Below are positions 28,425 through 37,359 of a stretch of 64,000 bases of DNA, in pieces. The position numbers were made by a program, and so were the translations under genes. The DNA lies in NCBI GenBank assembly GCA_047125605.1, contig CP138932.1:1488001-1552000 (forward strand), read 5' to 3'. The notes beneath the pieces were generated by a model that saw only the letters and a list, made by a program, of their open reading frames with translations, had not been told where the DNA came from and did no database searches. Within the stretch, counting starts at the first letter, position 1; each line of letters begins with the position of its first letter. The stretch is from JAKVBK01 sp022447275 (lineage in GTDB: Bacteria; Pseudomonadota; Alphaproteobacteria; Rhodobacterales; Rhodobacteraceae).

Positions 28425-28638
28425 CTCATGATCCCCTTGTTGAAACTGCGGTCAGGTTAGGCACAGGCGCGGGATTGTCCATATCCTGCGCGCAATCTGG
28501 CGCGGGTTTTCGCGCAACTCTTGCGTCCTGGTCCGATCGCATCCGCCACGGGCGCAGACGGTAACGCGTGCTCAGCCCATCGGATCGCTGGCGCGGCTGT
28601 GAGTTGCACCGCGCCTGCGGTGATGGCAGCGTGGTCGC

Positions 28639-29901
28639 ATGCTCCGCGTCGCTCTCTTCACTGCGCTGACTTTTGCGTGCTCACCTGCCACCGTGATGGC
28701 AGATGTGGCGCTGGTGCAGCGCGCAGTCGATCAGATCTGCCCGCTCGAGGACATGACCGGCCTCGATGCGCAGGCCCGCCTCCCGGGCGCATGGTTGCTC
28801 AGTGAAACGCGCCGCCCTGCAACGGGCACAGCCAATGTGATCGACCTGACATTGGATTTGGGCGCACAAGGGGTGTTGGAAATCAATCGTCTGCAACCGG
28901 GCGGGGGGCTGCGCCGCTTCACCGTGTCCCTTTTCGCGCGACAGGGTGAAAAACTGGCCCCCGTGCTGCAGGCCGCCGCCGATGGCAGCTGCCGCCTGCG
29001 GGCTGGGCGGGCCATCCGCACAGAGGCCGACGGCTGGGTGTGGCTCGACCAGTTGGAAGATGATCTGGTCACCCTGCGCTGGTCTGAAATCTTGCAGATG
29101 CCATGGCCCGAAGGGCGTGATCCCGGGGGGATACGTGTCGCTTTGGTTGACAGTGGCCTCGCCTATAACCTGCCGGGGATCGCCGACCGTCTGGCCCGGG
29201 ACGCCACGGGGCAACCCCTTGGGTATGACTTCTGGGACATGGATCCATGGCCCTATGATGGCGATACGGGCCGCAACCCGTTTGCCCCCATCCGACATGG
29301 CACAGCAGTGGCCTCCGTTCTACTGCGCGAAGCCCCCTCCGCGCAGGTGATCCCTCTGCGCTATCCGCGGCCTGACATGTCCCGGATGGGCGATGTGGTA
29401 GCCCATGCCGCAGATGCGGGCGCCCGTATCCTTGCCATGCCATTGGGCAGCCGATCCGCAACAGACTGGACCGACTTTGCCGAAGCGCTCGCCCGGCATG
29501 ACATGTTGGCCATAGTGTCCGCTGGCAACAACGGCCAGGACATCGATGCAACGCCGCTCTACCCGGCAACCTTGCCTCTCGACAACATGCTGGTCGTGAC
29601 CTCCTCGGATGGGTTCGGAAAACTGGCGGAAGGCTCAAATTGGGGTGGGCAAAGCGTCGATATCATGCTGCCCGCAGAGCGGGTGCCCATCACAGATTTC
29701 CGCGGGGCAGCCGCCACGGCGTCAGGCTCCAGCTATGCTGTGCCGCGCCTTGCAGCTCTGGCCGTGCGCCTGCTCGAGCGTGATCCACACCTCGATGCGC
29801 GATCACTGCGTGCCGCGCTTCTGGCCCGCGCCAAGCCTTCACCCTTTGAGGAAGACGACCGGCTTGCGACAGGATGGATCGCCGATCCATTAGACGACTG
29901 A
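28639..29901 (+). CDS. Secreted subtilisin-like serine protease (S8 family)
   Basis: 420 residues with a signal peptide (about 1-21, ending VMADV). The catalytic triad is visible in order: D171 in VALVDSGLAY, H220 in RHGTAVASVLL and S365 in GSSYAVP, with the oxyanion Asn in VSAGNNGQD. The about 130 residues before the protease domain may act as a propeptide; they contain a short beta-rich region (LEINRLQPGGGLRRF). The protein is periplasmic or secreted. It diverges from the ABC/hydantoinase operon and is convergent with the double-trypsin gene. Substrates are unknown. Confidence 0.85.
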   Translation: MLRVALFTALTFACSPATVMADVALVQRAVDQICPLEDMTGLDAQARLPGAWLLSETRRPATGTANVIDLTLDLGAQGVLEINRLQPGGGLRRFTVSLFARQGEKLAPVLQAAADGSCRLRAGRAIRTEADGWVWLDQLEDDLVTLRWSEILQMPWPEGRDPGGIRVALVDSGLAYNLPGIADRLARDATGQPLGYDFWDMDPWPYDGDTGRNPFAPIRHGTAVASVLLREAPSAQVIPLRYPRPDMSRMGDVVAHAADAGARILAMPLGSRSATDWTDFAEALARHDMLAIVSAGNNGQDIDATPLYPATLPLDNMLVVTSSDGFGKLAEGSNWGGQSVDIMLPAERVPITDFRGAAATASGSSYAVPRLAALAVRLLERDPHLDARSLRAALLARAKPSPFEEDDRLATGWIADPLDD

Positions 29902-30000
29902 CCAGCCACCTCCGACAGACACAGACATGCGTCGATGCTCTGTTGGGGCAACGACCATCTGCAGATCGTTCTGCGTCACCACCGCTGGCGCGCACAGGTC

Positions 30001-32040
30001 TTAGCGGCGCACGGGCGTTGGTGGCGGGCTATCGATAAAGCGCCGCGCTGCCTGGGCTTGCGCAGGATCGGTTTTCAGCAATTGGGCATAGCCTGCTTCT
30101 GCAAGCTCAAGATCGCCTCCCCAGACGCCGGCCTGAATGGCAAAGCGCAAGCTATTGCTGTCTTGCGGGGCAGCCGCCAGCAGCCAGCGGGCATGGGGCA
30201 GCATCTCCTCAAAGCGCGCGCCAAGCTGCAAGGACACCAATAGCGAAATCCGCGCATTGATCGAGTTGGGCACCTGCGCCACCGCATCACTGTGCAGGGC
30301 AATTGCGCCATCGAAATCCCCAGCCTGCGAGACAACCCGTCCCGCTTCCAGAAGGAGGCCGTGGTTTTCAGCCGCCCGGCAGGCCTGCACGGTCTGCTCT
30401 GGCGACGCCCCCTCATCGATGGCCCCGGAACAAGTGGCAAAGGCTGCCCCCAGTTCCTGTGTGACGCCCGCGGCCTCCGGGGCCTCGCGCAAAGCCAGAA
30501 GAGCCAGCACTTGCGCCGCTGGAACCGCTTCGAAACGCCCATCCCCGCCGCCCACGGCGATCGCCACCATGCCGCCTGTGGCATCCACCAACGCACCACC
30601 GCTGACACCGGGCTGCATGCGCGCTGTCACATGAAGCCGCCCCAGCGGGGCATCGGGATCAGGCTCCGCAAGCAAGTCACCCTGGGCAAACACCCTGATC
30701 TCCTGTCGTGCGATATCAGCCCCAATCGCGTGGAAGGGCGGCACAGACATCGCCGGGGATAGGCGCGGCAGCAGCCCTTCGTCGGGCAGGCCGTCTGCCT
30801 GCAGCAAAACCAGATCCCCGCGATAGGCCGATGGCACGACACGCGCCGTGACAGGCCCGTCAGGGGTATAGATCTCTGCCGTCTCGAAATCGCCCACCAC
30901 ATGGCGGTTCGTCACCAGAAGGTCTGCGCTGATCCGCGTGGCACTTGCGATCGGATCAAAGCTCGAAACCGGGAAAACAGCCTGGCGTATCTCGCAGATG
31001 TCAGCGTCATAGGGACAGGCCGGGTCGGGTGCGCCCACAGCGGCCTGCTCTTGCGCGTCTGGCACAGCCTCAGGGGGCAGCAAAGCCACCTCCACCGGGC
31101 TGGGTTGCCCATCCCGCTCCAGCAGCACAGAAACCGCGGGCGCGTCCTGCGGCAGCACGGCAAGGGCTGCGATCACATCGCGCGGGGTGTGCACGCGGCG
31201 CCCATTCACCTCGATCAGAAGATCGCCTTCCTGCACGCCGGCCAATGCCGCTGGGCTGGCCGTGTCGAGGGCAGTGACAACCGGTGCTGCAAGGCGTGCG
31301 CTCTGGGTGCGATCAGGGGGCATCAAACGCCATCCCGGACGCGGATAGCGCACTGCCCCATCGGTGATCAAAGCGTCTGCAACGCGCTCCAACAAAGCGG
31401 CGGACACAGCGAAGGTGATGCCAATATCGGTATCGCCCTCAGAGGCGAAAATGGCCGACACCATCCCGATGAGGCGCCCTTCCCCATCCAGCAACGCACC
31501 ACCAGATGTGCCGGGATTTGCGCTGGCATCGGTCTGGATGAAATCTTCGACGGGGTTGAAGCCCGCGTTGCTCACCCCCGTTGCCGAGACCACGCCACAG
31601 GTCACAGACAGACCCAGTCCAAACGCGTTCCCGATCGCGCAAGCCCGGCTGGCAAGGGCGGGGTCACGCAGCGTCTCAAAGGGGGGCAGAGCGGCGGAGA
31701 CTTCCAGCAATGCGATATCGCTGGCAGCATCATGGCCAAGCATCCGCGCAGGCAGAATGCGTCCATCGGAAAGCCGAACATCCACACGTTCGGCGGGCGC
31801 CACCACATGCCAAGCCGTGGCGACGATGCCCGGCCTGAGCACAACTCCGGCCCCTTCAGGCGCAGCCCCCGGCGGCTGTGCAGCGCCACCTTGTGGCCGG
31901 TCCGGCCAGACCGGCAAAACCGACACGACAGAGCGCAGGGTTTCGCGGGTTATGCCGTTTGCCGAAGCGCCCCCCCCAGACAGGCCAAGACCAAGCCCAA
32001 GGCCGATGACCATCACCAGCGCGAAAAAGCAGCGTTGCAT
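30001..32040 (-). CDS. HtrA-like protease: trypsin-PDZ-trypsin-TPR architecture
   Basis: 679 residues from the ATG at 32040, which has AGGAGA upstream and a clear signal peptide (about 1-27). A longer frame continues upstream but has no signal. The first trypsin-like domain has VATAWHVV (His), ASDIALLEV (Asp) and NPGTSGGALLDGEG (Ser). A PDZ domain follows (SPAALAGVQEGDLLIEVNGR). The second trypsin-like domain has LLVTNRHVVGD (His), YRGDLVLLQ (Asp) and QPGVSGGALVDATG (Ser). The C-terminal about 130 residues look like TPR helices. Both triads appear intact. It probably acts in periplasmic quality control or processing. Confidence 0.85.
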   Translation of the reverse strand: MQRCFFALVMVIGLGLGLGLSGGGASANGITRETLRSVVSVLPVWPDRPQGGAAQPPGAAPEGAGVVLRPGIVATAWHVVAPAERVDVRLSDGRILPARMLGHDAASDIALLEVSAALPPFETLRDPALASRACAIGNAFGLGLSVTCGVVSATGVSNAGFNPVEDFIQTDASANPGTSGGALLDGEGRLIGMVSAIFASEGDTDIGITFAVSAALLERVADALITDGAVRYPRPGWRLMPPDRTQSARLAAPVVTALDTASPAALAGVQEGDLLIEVNGRRVHTPRDVIAALAVLPQDAPAVSVLLERDGQPSPVEVALLPPEAVPDAQEQAAVGAPDPACPYDADICEIRQAVFPVSSFDPIASATRISADLLVTNRHVVGDFETAEIYTPDGPVTARVVPSAYRGDLVLLQADGLPDEGLLPRLSPAMSVPPFHAIGADIARQEIRVFAQGDLLAEPDPDAPLGRLHVTARMQPGVSGGALVDATGGMVAIAVGGGDGRFEAVPAAQVLALLALREAPEAAGVTQELGAAFATCSGAIDEGASPEQTVQACRAAENHGLLLEAGRVVSQAGDFDGAIALHSDAVAQVPNSINARISLLVSLQLGARFEEMLPHARWLLAAAPQDSNSLRFAIQAGVWGGDLELAEAGYAQLLKTDPAQAQAARRFIDSPPPTPVRR

Positions 32041-32239
32041 CGTTGTCTCCTGCGTCGGGGCTGGGCCGAGGCTTCGCGCAGTTCTGCCCGATCCTCTTCC
32101 AGCGCGCGTGGGGCACGTTGTGGGGCTGCTGAGGATCGCGCCCCGCAGCCAGATACATTCCTTTTCTAATGTGGCCCGGCATGGGCAAAGCGGCAAGCAC
32201 TCAAGGCCGCCGACGTGTTTGCCTTGCCTGCAACGGTGT

Positions 32240-33079
32240 TCAGACGGGCGTGTTCTTTGCCTTGTCATAGCTGACAAAGGCAAAGCGCGTCCCATCGGGA
32301 GACCAGCTTGGCACATTCAAGCTGCCTTGCCCGCCGTGGATTTCCGCAAGAATGCGCGGCGCACCGCCCGCCGCCGACATGATCCGAAGTTGCACATCCC
32401 GGCCCGCAGGATGGCCCTGTGTGCCCGCCGGGTAGGATAGATAGCACACCTGCCTGCCATCAGGGGATGGGTGGGCGAACCAGTCCACGCGTTGGCCGTT
32501 CGTCATCTGCTCGGCTGCGGTGCCATCGCGGCGCATACGCCACAGCGCCATCACCCCGCTGCGATCCGAATTGAACCAGATCCAGCGCCCATCCGGGGTG
32601 CTGTCAGGGCCGTCATAATGCCCCTCCCCACCGATCAGAAGCGTCTCGGCGCCCGTGTCCAATGCACAGCGCGCAATTCCAAAGTGGCCCTCGCGGACGC
32701 AGGTGTATAGCAGGTGACGGCTGTCCGGTGTCCAACCATGCAGCCATGACGGCACCTGTGCGGTAAGGCGCCGGGTAGACCCATCGGAGGCCGCGCGCAG
32801 GTAGATGCAGGATTTGCCCGTCTCGGTCTTGTCGCAAAAACCCAGCCAGCGCCCATCAGGCGAGGGGGCGTGGTCATTGTTGAGCTGCTCCCAACCGTTG
32901 GTTGCAACGGGATGCAGATCAGGAGACGCGAGCGGCACGCGAAAAAGGCGCCCCTCCGCATTCACCAGCAAAGCGTCACCATCGGGCATCCAGTTGGGTG
33001 CCTCGATATGCCGTGTGCTGCGCAAAATGGTCTCAATCCGGCCTGTGGCAGGTGTGATGATGTTCAAAGATGCGGCCAC
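32240..33079 (-). CDS. TolB-like/WD40-like beta-propeller protein
   Basis: 279 residues composed of repeated blades with the TolB-type pattern NDHAPSPDGRWLGFCDK, VPSWLHGWTPDSRHLLYTC, DGPDSTPDGRWIWFNSDRSG, DWFAHPSPDGRQVCYLSYP and NVPSWSPDGTRFAFVSYD. There is no signal peptide, so it is probably cytoplasmic, unlike TolB. In relatives this small propeller is found near sugar metabolism or transport genes; function unknown. It stands alone, 161 bases before the double protease gene and 177 bases after the gcdH-type gene. Confidence 0.82.
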   Translation of the reverse strand: MAASLNIITPATGRIETILRSTRHIEAPNWMPDGDALLVNAEGRLFRVPLASPDLHPVATNGWEQLNNDHAPSPDGRWLGFCDKTETGKSCIYLRAASDGSTRRLTAQVPSWLHGWTPDSRHLLYTCVREGHFGIARCALDTGAETLLIGGEGHYDGPDSTPDGRWIWFNSDRSGVMALWRMRRDGTAAEQMTNGQRVDWFAHPSPDGRQVCYLSYPAGTQGHPAGRDVQLRIMSAAGGAPRILAEIHGGQGSLNVPSWSPDGTRFAFVSYDKAKNTPV

Positions 33080-33198
33080 GCTACCACTCTACAGATGCCA
33101 GGCAATCAGGCCAGAGCGGGAACAGATCTTGGTGTGCAGAGTGGTCAAGCTCGGCCAATAAGACCGCCCCGCGTCGGGCTGCCAAGATGCAAATCGCC

Positions 33199-33226
33199 CT
33201 GCCCCGCTACAGACTGCGCGGGGCAG
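33199..33226. terminator. Hairpin after the catabolic operon (weak terminator candidate)
   Basis: CTGCCCCGC (33199-33207) pairs perfectly with GCGGGGCAG (33218-33226) around a 10-base loop, 31 bases beyond the end of the glutaryl-CoA dehydrogenase-like gene. Neither side carries a T run, so it may instead protect the 3' end of the message. Confidence 0.4.
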
Positions 33227-33256
33227 AGCAAACCATCAAATCCGAAGCCTTCAGCC

Positions 33257-34471
33257 TCAGAAAAAGGCCTGCAGGCCCGTTTGCGCACGCCCAAGGATCA
33301 GCGCGTGAATGTCATGGGTGCCTTCGTAGGTGTTCACGGTCTCAAGGTTGGAAGCATGGCGCATGACCCCATATTCCGACACGATCCCGTTGCCGCCATG
33401 CATGTCGCGGGCCATGCGCGCAATGTCGAGCGCCTTGCCGCAATTGTTGCGCTTGATCAGGCTGATCGCCTCTGGCGCGGCTGTTCCGGCATCCATCATC
33501 CGCCCCACTTGCAGGGCCGCTTGCAAGCCCAGCGTGATCTCTGTCTGCATGTCAGCCAGTTTTTTCTGGAACAGCTGTGTCTGGGCCAGCGGACGGTTGA
33601 ACTGGCGGCGGTTGAGGCCGTAGTCGCGCGCACGGTGCCAGCAATCGGTTGCGGCACCCATAACGCCCCAGGCGATGCCATAGCGTGCCCGGTTCAGACA
33701 ACCAAACGGCCCTTTGAGCCCCTGCACACCGGGCAGAAGTGCATCTTCAGACACCTTTACATTGTCCATGACAATCTCGCCGGTCACAGACGCCCGCAAG
33801 GACAGTTTGCCGGCAATCTTCGGGGCAGACAGGCCCTTCATGCCTTTCTCCAGCACAAAGCCGCGGATTTTGCCGCCATGGGCCTCGGATTTGGCCCATA
33901 CAACGAAAACATCCGCAATCGGCGCGTTCGAAATCCACATCTTTGCACCGTTGAGGACATATCCCCCCTCGGTGCGTGTCGCGACCGTCTTCATGCCGGC
34001 GGGATCAGAACCTGCATCGGGCTCTGTCAGGCCAAAGCAGCCGATCAGCGTGCCTGCAGCGAGCCCGGGCAGGTATTTCTGCCGCTGCTCCTCAGTGCCG
34101 TAGGCGTGGATCGGATACATCACCAAAGACGACTGCACCGACATCATCGAGCGGTAGCCGCTATCCACATGCTCGATCTCGCGGGCCACAAGGCCATAGG
34201 TGACATAGCTGCCCCCCAAACCGCCGTATTGCTCGGGGATCGTAACGCCCAACAAGCCCATCGCACCCATCTCGGCAAAGATTTCCGGGGCAACGCCTTC
34301 ATTGAGGTACATGTCGTCCACGCGCGGGGCCAATTTGTCCTTGGCATAGGCACGAGCCGCCTCGGCCACCATGCGCTCATCTTCATTGAGCTGGGCATCG
34401 AGGCCGAGCGGGTCGGCCCAATCAAAGGCCGCGAGGTCCGGGCCGTGGCCCTTTGAACTTCCATCAAGCAT
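33257..34471 (-). CDS. gcdH: Glutaryl-CoA dehydrogenase-like acyl-CoA dehydrogenase
   Basis: 404 residues. Typical GcdH segments are FGLTEPDAGSDPAGMKT, GFVLEKGMKGLSAPKI, and the catalytic Glu in TYEGTHDIHALILGRAQTG, which closely follows the glutaryl-CoA dehydrogenase active-site sequence. The family oxidatively decarboxylates glutaryl-CoA to crotonyl-CoA. It is the last gene of a seven-gene operon, 2 bases after the flavoprotein gene. Two uses are possible: a lysine/tryptophan pathway enzyme captured at the operon end, or a step on a glutarate-like intermediate of this pathway. Confidence 0.88.
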   Translation of the reverse strand: MLDGSSKGHGPDLAAFDWADPLGLDAQLNEDERMVAEAARAYAKDKLAPRVDDMYLNEGVAPEIFAEMGAMGLLGVTIPEQYGGLGGSYVTYGLVAREIEHVDSGYRSMMSVQSSLVMYPIHAYGTEEQRQKYLPGLAAGTLIGCFGLTEPDAGSDPAGMKTVATRTEGGYVLNGAKMWISNAPIADVFVVWAKSEAHGGKIRGFVLEKGMKGLSAPKIAGKLSLRASVTGEIVMDNVKVSEDALLPGVQGLKGPFGCLNRARYGIAWGVMGAATDCWHRARDYGLNRRQFNRPLAQTQLFQKKLADMQTEITLGLQAALQVGRMMDAGTAAPEAISLIKRNNCGKALDIARMARDMHGGNGIVSEYGVMRHASNLETVNTYEGTHDIHALILGRAQTGLQAFF

Positions 34472-34473
34472 TT

Positions 34474-35853
34474 TCAGTCTCCCGTGGATGTCTGCGCTGC
34501 AGCCGCTTGCCCGGCAATCCGGCCAAGAACGACGGCCGACAGCAGGCCGTTGCCTGACAGATAACCGCTGTCGGCCGCGCCGGAAACCCCAACTGCGGCC
34601 CCTCCGGCTGCAAAAAGTGTTTCAAAGGCTGCGCCATCACGGCGCAGGACCTGCCCGTTGGGCGCAACATTCAGCCCCCCTTGGGTGTGAAAGAGCGCCC
34701 CGGTCACCTGCACTCCGTAGAAGGGGGGGGCCAGAGCCGGGCCGCTAAACTGGCGCCCAAAAATGTCGGGCACCCCGCTGTAGATGCGGGCAATCGTCTC
34801 GGAAAGCGCGTCGGCGGGCAGTCCAAACTTTTGGGCCAATTCGGGCAGCCGCATCGCTGTCTTCAGCGCGCCGGCGGCCTCTGCATCCTTGAAATCCTGA
34901 AATTGCCGCGCGACCTCGGCAATGCGCGCGTCAAAGATCGTCCAGGCCACGCCGCCCGGTTGCCGCATCACATACCGTGCCGCCTCGGAATAGCCCTGGC
35001 TTTCATCCCAGAAACGGTGGCCGTCGCGGTTCACCTGAATGCCGCCTTCGGTGATTGTGGCCCAGGTGATCAGGATACCATGGGGATGGGCAACGTTGCC
35101 GTGGCCCTGATAGGCCCCGAGATGCAGTGATTGCGCGTTCAGCGCATCCCCCCAGGCCACGGCTTCACCCCGGTTTCCATCATGGCCGAACCAGACCGCA
35201 TCGCGGATGTCAGGCATGTGATGCGCGACCATATCCCGGTTGCCGCCAAACCCGTTGCAAGCAAGGATCAGCGCCTTGCAACCGATGGTCTCAGCCCCGT
35301 CCGGGCCTTCCACCCGCAGCCCTGTGACTTCGCCATCGGCCTGAAACAGCGTGGTGGCGCGGCGATTGCAGATGATGTCGATCCCTGCCTGCTCACAGGT
35401 GGCGCGCAACGCATCCACCAGCTCACGGCCGGCCCGCGAGGGCAGCCCGTGCATCCTGCGCCGGGAATGGCCGGGATAGTCGAAATCCGTGACCAGCGAG
35501 AACGGCAAGTCAAACCGCGCGACCAGCCAATCGAGCGTGGGCCCGCTTTCCCGGGCCAGCACGTCCACCAGGGCCTGCGGATTTTCCCCTTTTGCCTTGG
35601 CCTGAATGTCTGCGGCAAACAGGCTGGCATCGTCGTCTATGCCGGCGGCGTGCTGTATCTTGGTGCCTGCCGCCGGGATCAGCCCTGCCGACAGCGCAGT
35701 GGACCCTGACGGCACCGGATCCGCCTCAATGACAAGGGCACTTTGCCCGGCATCATGGGCAGCGAGGGCCGCAGTCATGCCGCAGGCGCCTGCCCCGACG
35801 ATGAGCAGCGGCACCTCGAGATCAAAGCGCCGGGGAGAAGGTTCAACATGCAC
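34474..35853 (-). CDS. FAD-dependent fumarate reductase/tricarballylate dehydrogenase-like flavoprotein
   Basis: 459 residues from a GTG at 35853 with GAGGG upstream; longer upstream starts would run through the lyase gene. The N-terminal FAD-binding motif is VGAGACGMTAALAA, followed by SGSTALSAGLIPAAG. The C-terminal GGLNVAPNGQVLRRDG and NGLLSAVVLGRIAGQAAA are typical of the FAD_binding_2 group (fumarate reductase flavoprotein, 3-ketosteroid and tricarballylate dehydrogenases). It lacks signal and heme motifs, so it is a soluble cytoplasmic enzyme probably acting on the C=C bond of a dicarboxylate. It has an 8-C tract on the coding strand (34723-34730). Confidence 0.82.
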   Translation of the reverse strand: MHVEPSPRRFDLEVPLLIVGAGACGMTAALAAHDAGQSALVIEADPVPSGSTALSAGLIPAAGTKIQHAAGIDDDASLFAADIQAKAKGENPQALVDVLARESGPTLDWLVARFDLPFSLVTDFDYPGHSRRRMHGLPSRAGRELVDALRATCEQAGIDIICNRRATTLFQADGEVTGLRVEGPDGAETIGCKALILACNGFGGNRDMVAHHMPDIRDAVWFGHDGNRGEAVAWGDALNAQSLHLGAYQGHGNVAHPHGILITWATITEGGIQVNRDGHRFWDESQGYSEAARYVMRQPGGVAWTIFDARIAEVARQFQDFKDAEAAGALKTAMRLPELAQKFGLPADALSETIARIYSGVPDIFGRQFSGPALAPPFYGVQVTGALFHTQGGLNVAPNGQVLRRDGAAFETLFAAGGAAVGVSGAADSGYLSGNGLLSAVVLGRIAGQAAAAQTSTGD

Positions 35854-35857
35854 CGGC

Positions 35858-36754
35858 TCAGCCCTCGTATGACTTGCCCTCGGCAAGCATATCCGCCGTG
35901 CCAATGACGCGGTTGAGGCCATCAAAATCATGCATCCGGTCTGCAAATGGCCGGTTCGAGCCATGGGCCTGCAGGCTGGCGTAATACGCCTGAGCAGTGC
36001 GCGCCAAGGCCCGCACAATGCCGCCTGGAAAGATCACGATGTCAAAGCCCAGCGCCTCAAGATCGCCGGCAGCCTGCACCGGCGTCGCCCCGCCTTCAAC
36101 CATATTGGCCAGCAACGGCACCCGCCCTTTGAACTGCTCCGCGATGCGGCCCAATTCCGCGCCTGAGCGCGGGGCTTCGATGAACAGGACATCGGCGCCC
36201 GCCGCAACATAGGCCTCGGCCCGGTCTGCCGCAGACGAGAACCCCTCGGAGGCCACCGCATCGGTGCGCGCGATGATCAACGTCTCTTCGCTGTGGCGCG
36301 CATCCGCCATGGCCCGGATTTTACCAACCATCTCTGACGTCGAAATCAGAGTTTTGTCAGACAGGTGGCCGCATCGTTTGGGAAAGGTCTGATCTTCTAC
36401 CTGAAGGGCATTGGCCCCCATGCGCTCATAGGTGCGCATGGTGCGTTGCGCATTCAGGGCATTTCCAAAGCCCGTATCCGCATCAATGATCACCGGCAAA
36501 CTGACCCGATCGCGGATCAGCGCCATAGTGTCTGCCATTTCAGAGACGGAGGACAGGCCGATATCCGGTCGGCCCAGACGGGTATAGGCCACTGCAGCGC
36601 CTGACAGGTACAGCGCCTCAAAACCGGCCTGCTCGGCAATTGCTGCTGTCAGCCCGTCATAAACGCCGGGGGCGATCAGGATGTCCTGGCGGTTCAGTCG
36701 ATCGCGCAGGGACAGGGCTGGCCGCGGCGTGGTCTGTGTCGTATCCGGGCTCAT
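35858..36754 (-). CDS. Isocitrate lyase/PEP mutase superfamily lyase
   Basis: 298 residues. The fold is shown by LIAPGVYDGLTAAIAEQAGF, the metal site VIIDADTGFGNALN, the KRCGH loop (QTFPKRCGHLSDK) carrying the catalytic Cys, and IARTDAVASEGF. The intact KRCGH loop means C-C bond lyase rather than PEP mutase chemistry; the family includes methylisocitrate lyase, oxaloacetate decarboxylase-like proteins and 2,3-dimethylmalate lyase. With LeuCD encoded in the same island, a substituted malate is a reasonable substrate. It starts within the isochorismatase-fold gene (4-bp overlap). Confidence 0.86.
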   Translation of the reverse strand: MSPDTTQTTPRPALSLRDRLNRQDILIAPGVYDGLTAAIAEQAGFEALYLSGAAVAYTRLGRPDIGLSSVSEMADTMALIRDRVSLPVIIDADTGFGNALNAQRTMRTYERMGANALQVEDQTFPKRCGHLSDKTLISTSEMVGKIRAMADARHSEETLIIARTDAVASEGFSSAADRAEAYVAAGADVLFIEAPRSGAELGRIAEQFKGRVPLLANMVEGGATPVQAAGDLEALGFDIVIFPGGIVRALARTAQAYYASLQAHGSNRPFADRMHDFDGLNRVIGTADMLAEGKSYEG

Positions 36755-37356
36755 GTCAGGGCCTCCGTGAGTTCGGCGCAGGTGACAATCGGTGTGATCG
36801 ATCCCAGCGACACCAGCGTCGCATCATGCACATCCTGCCGGAACGCCGCGCAGCCATCCGAGAGCAAGATCGTGTGGATGTTGCGCAGATGGGCATCGCG
36901 CACGGTTGAGGCGACGCCCCCGTTCGTGACGATCCCGCCGATAATCAGCGTGTCGATATCGAGGGCCCGCAAGATGTATTCCAGCCGGGTCTGGTAGAGG
37001 GCGGAATAGGCCACCTTCTCGACCGTGTAATCGGCCGGTTGCAATCTGTCGACCAGAGCATGACCAAAGCTGCCCGGTGCGAAATCCCCCTTGCCCAGAA
37101 ACGGTCGCAAGGCTTTCAGATGGGGGGCAATCAGGGGCTCTTGGCCCGGTCCGGGCACCAATGTGAACTGGGCGCTGACATAGGTGCCCCCCCGCGCCCG
37201 CAGAGCCTGCGCAACAGGGGCGATCCGATCTGGCAAATCCAGAATGCTTTGGGCGCCCTGCCCGGCCCGGCCATAGGCGCCTTCGGGATGCAGAAAATCG
37301 TTTTGCAGATCAATCGTCAGAAGCGCGGTGCGCTTTGGATCAAGCTCTTCCAGCAT
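36751..37356 (-). CDS. Isochorismatase-fold hydrolase lacking the nucleophilic Cys
   Basis: 201 residues of the cysteine hydrolase/isochorismatase superfamily. Asp16 (LLTIDLQNDF) and Lys114 (VEKVAYSAL) of the catalytic triad are present. The motif that normally carries the nucleophile, N-x-C-V, reads N-G-G-V at residues 145-148, so Gly147 replaces Cys. Amidases of the family (nicotinamidase, maleamate amidase) need that Cys, whereas vinyl-ether-cleaving isochorismatases are known to work without it. Position between HyuA (3-base gap) and the lyase suggests a step after ring opening. Its chemistry is uncertain. Confidence 0.83.
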   Translation of the reverse strand: MLEELDPKRTALLTIDLQNDFLHPEGAYGRAGQGAQSILDLPDRIAPVAQALRARGGTYVSAQFTLVPGPGQEPLIAPHLKALRPFLGKGDFAPGSFGHALVDRLQPADYTVEKVAYSALYQTRLEYILRALDIDTLIIGGIVTNGGVASTVRDAHLRNIHTILLSDGCAAFRQDVHDATLVSLGSITPIVTCAELTEALT

Positions 37357-37359
37357 TGC

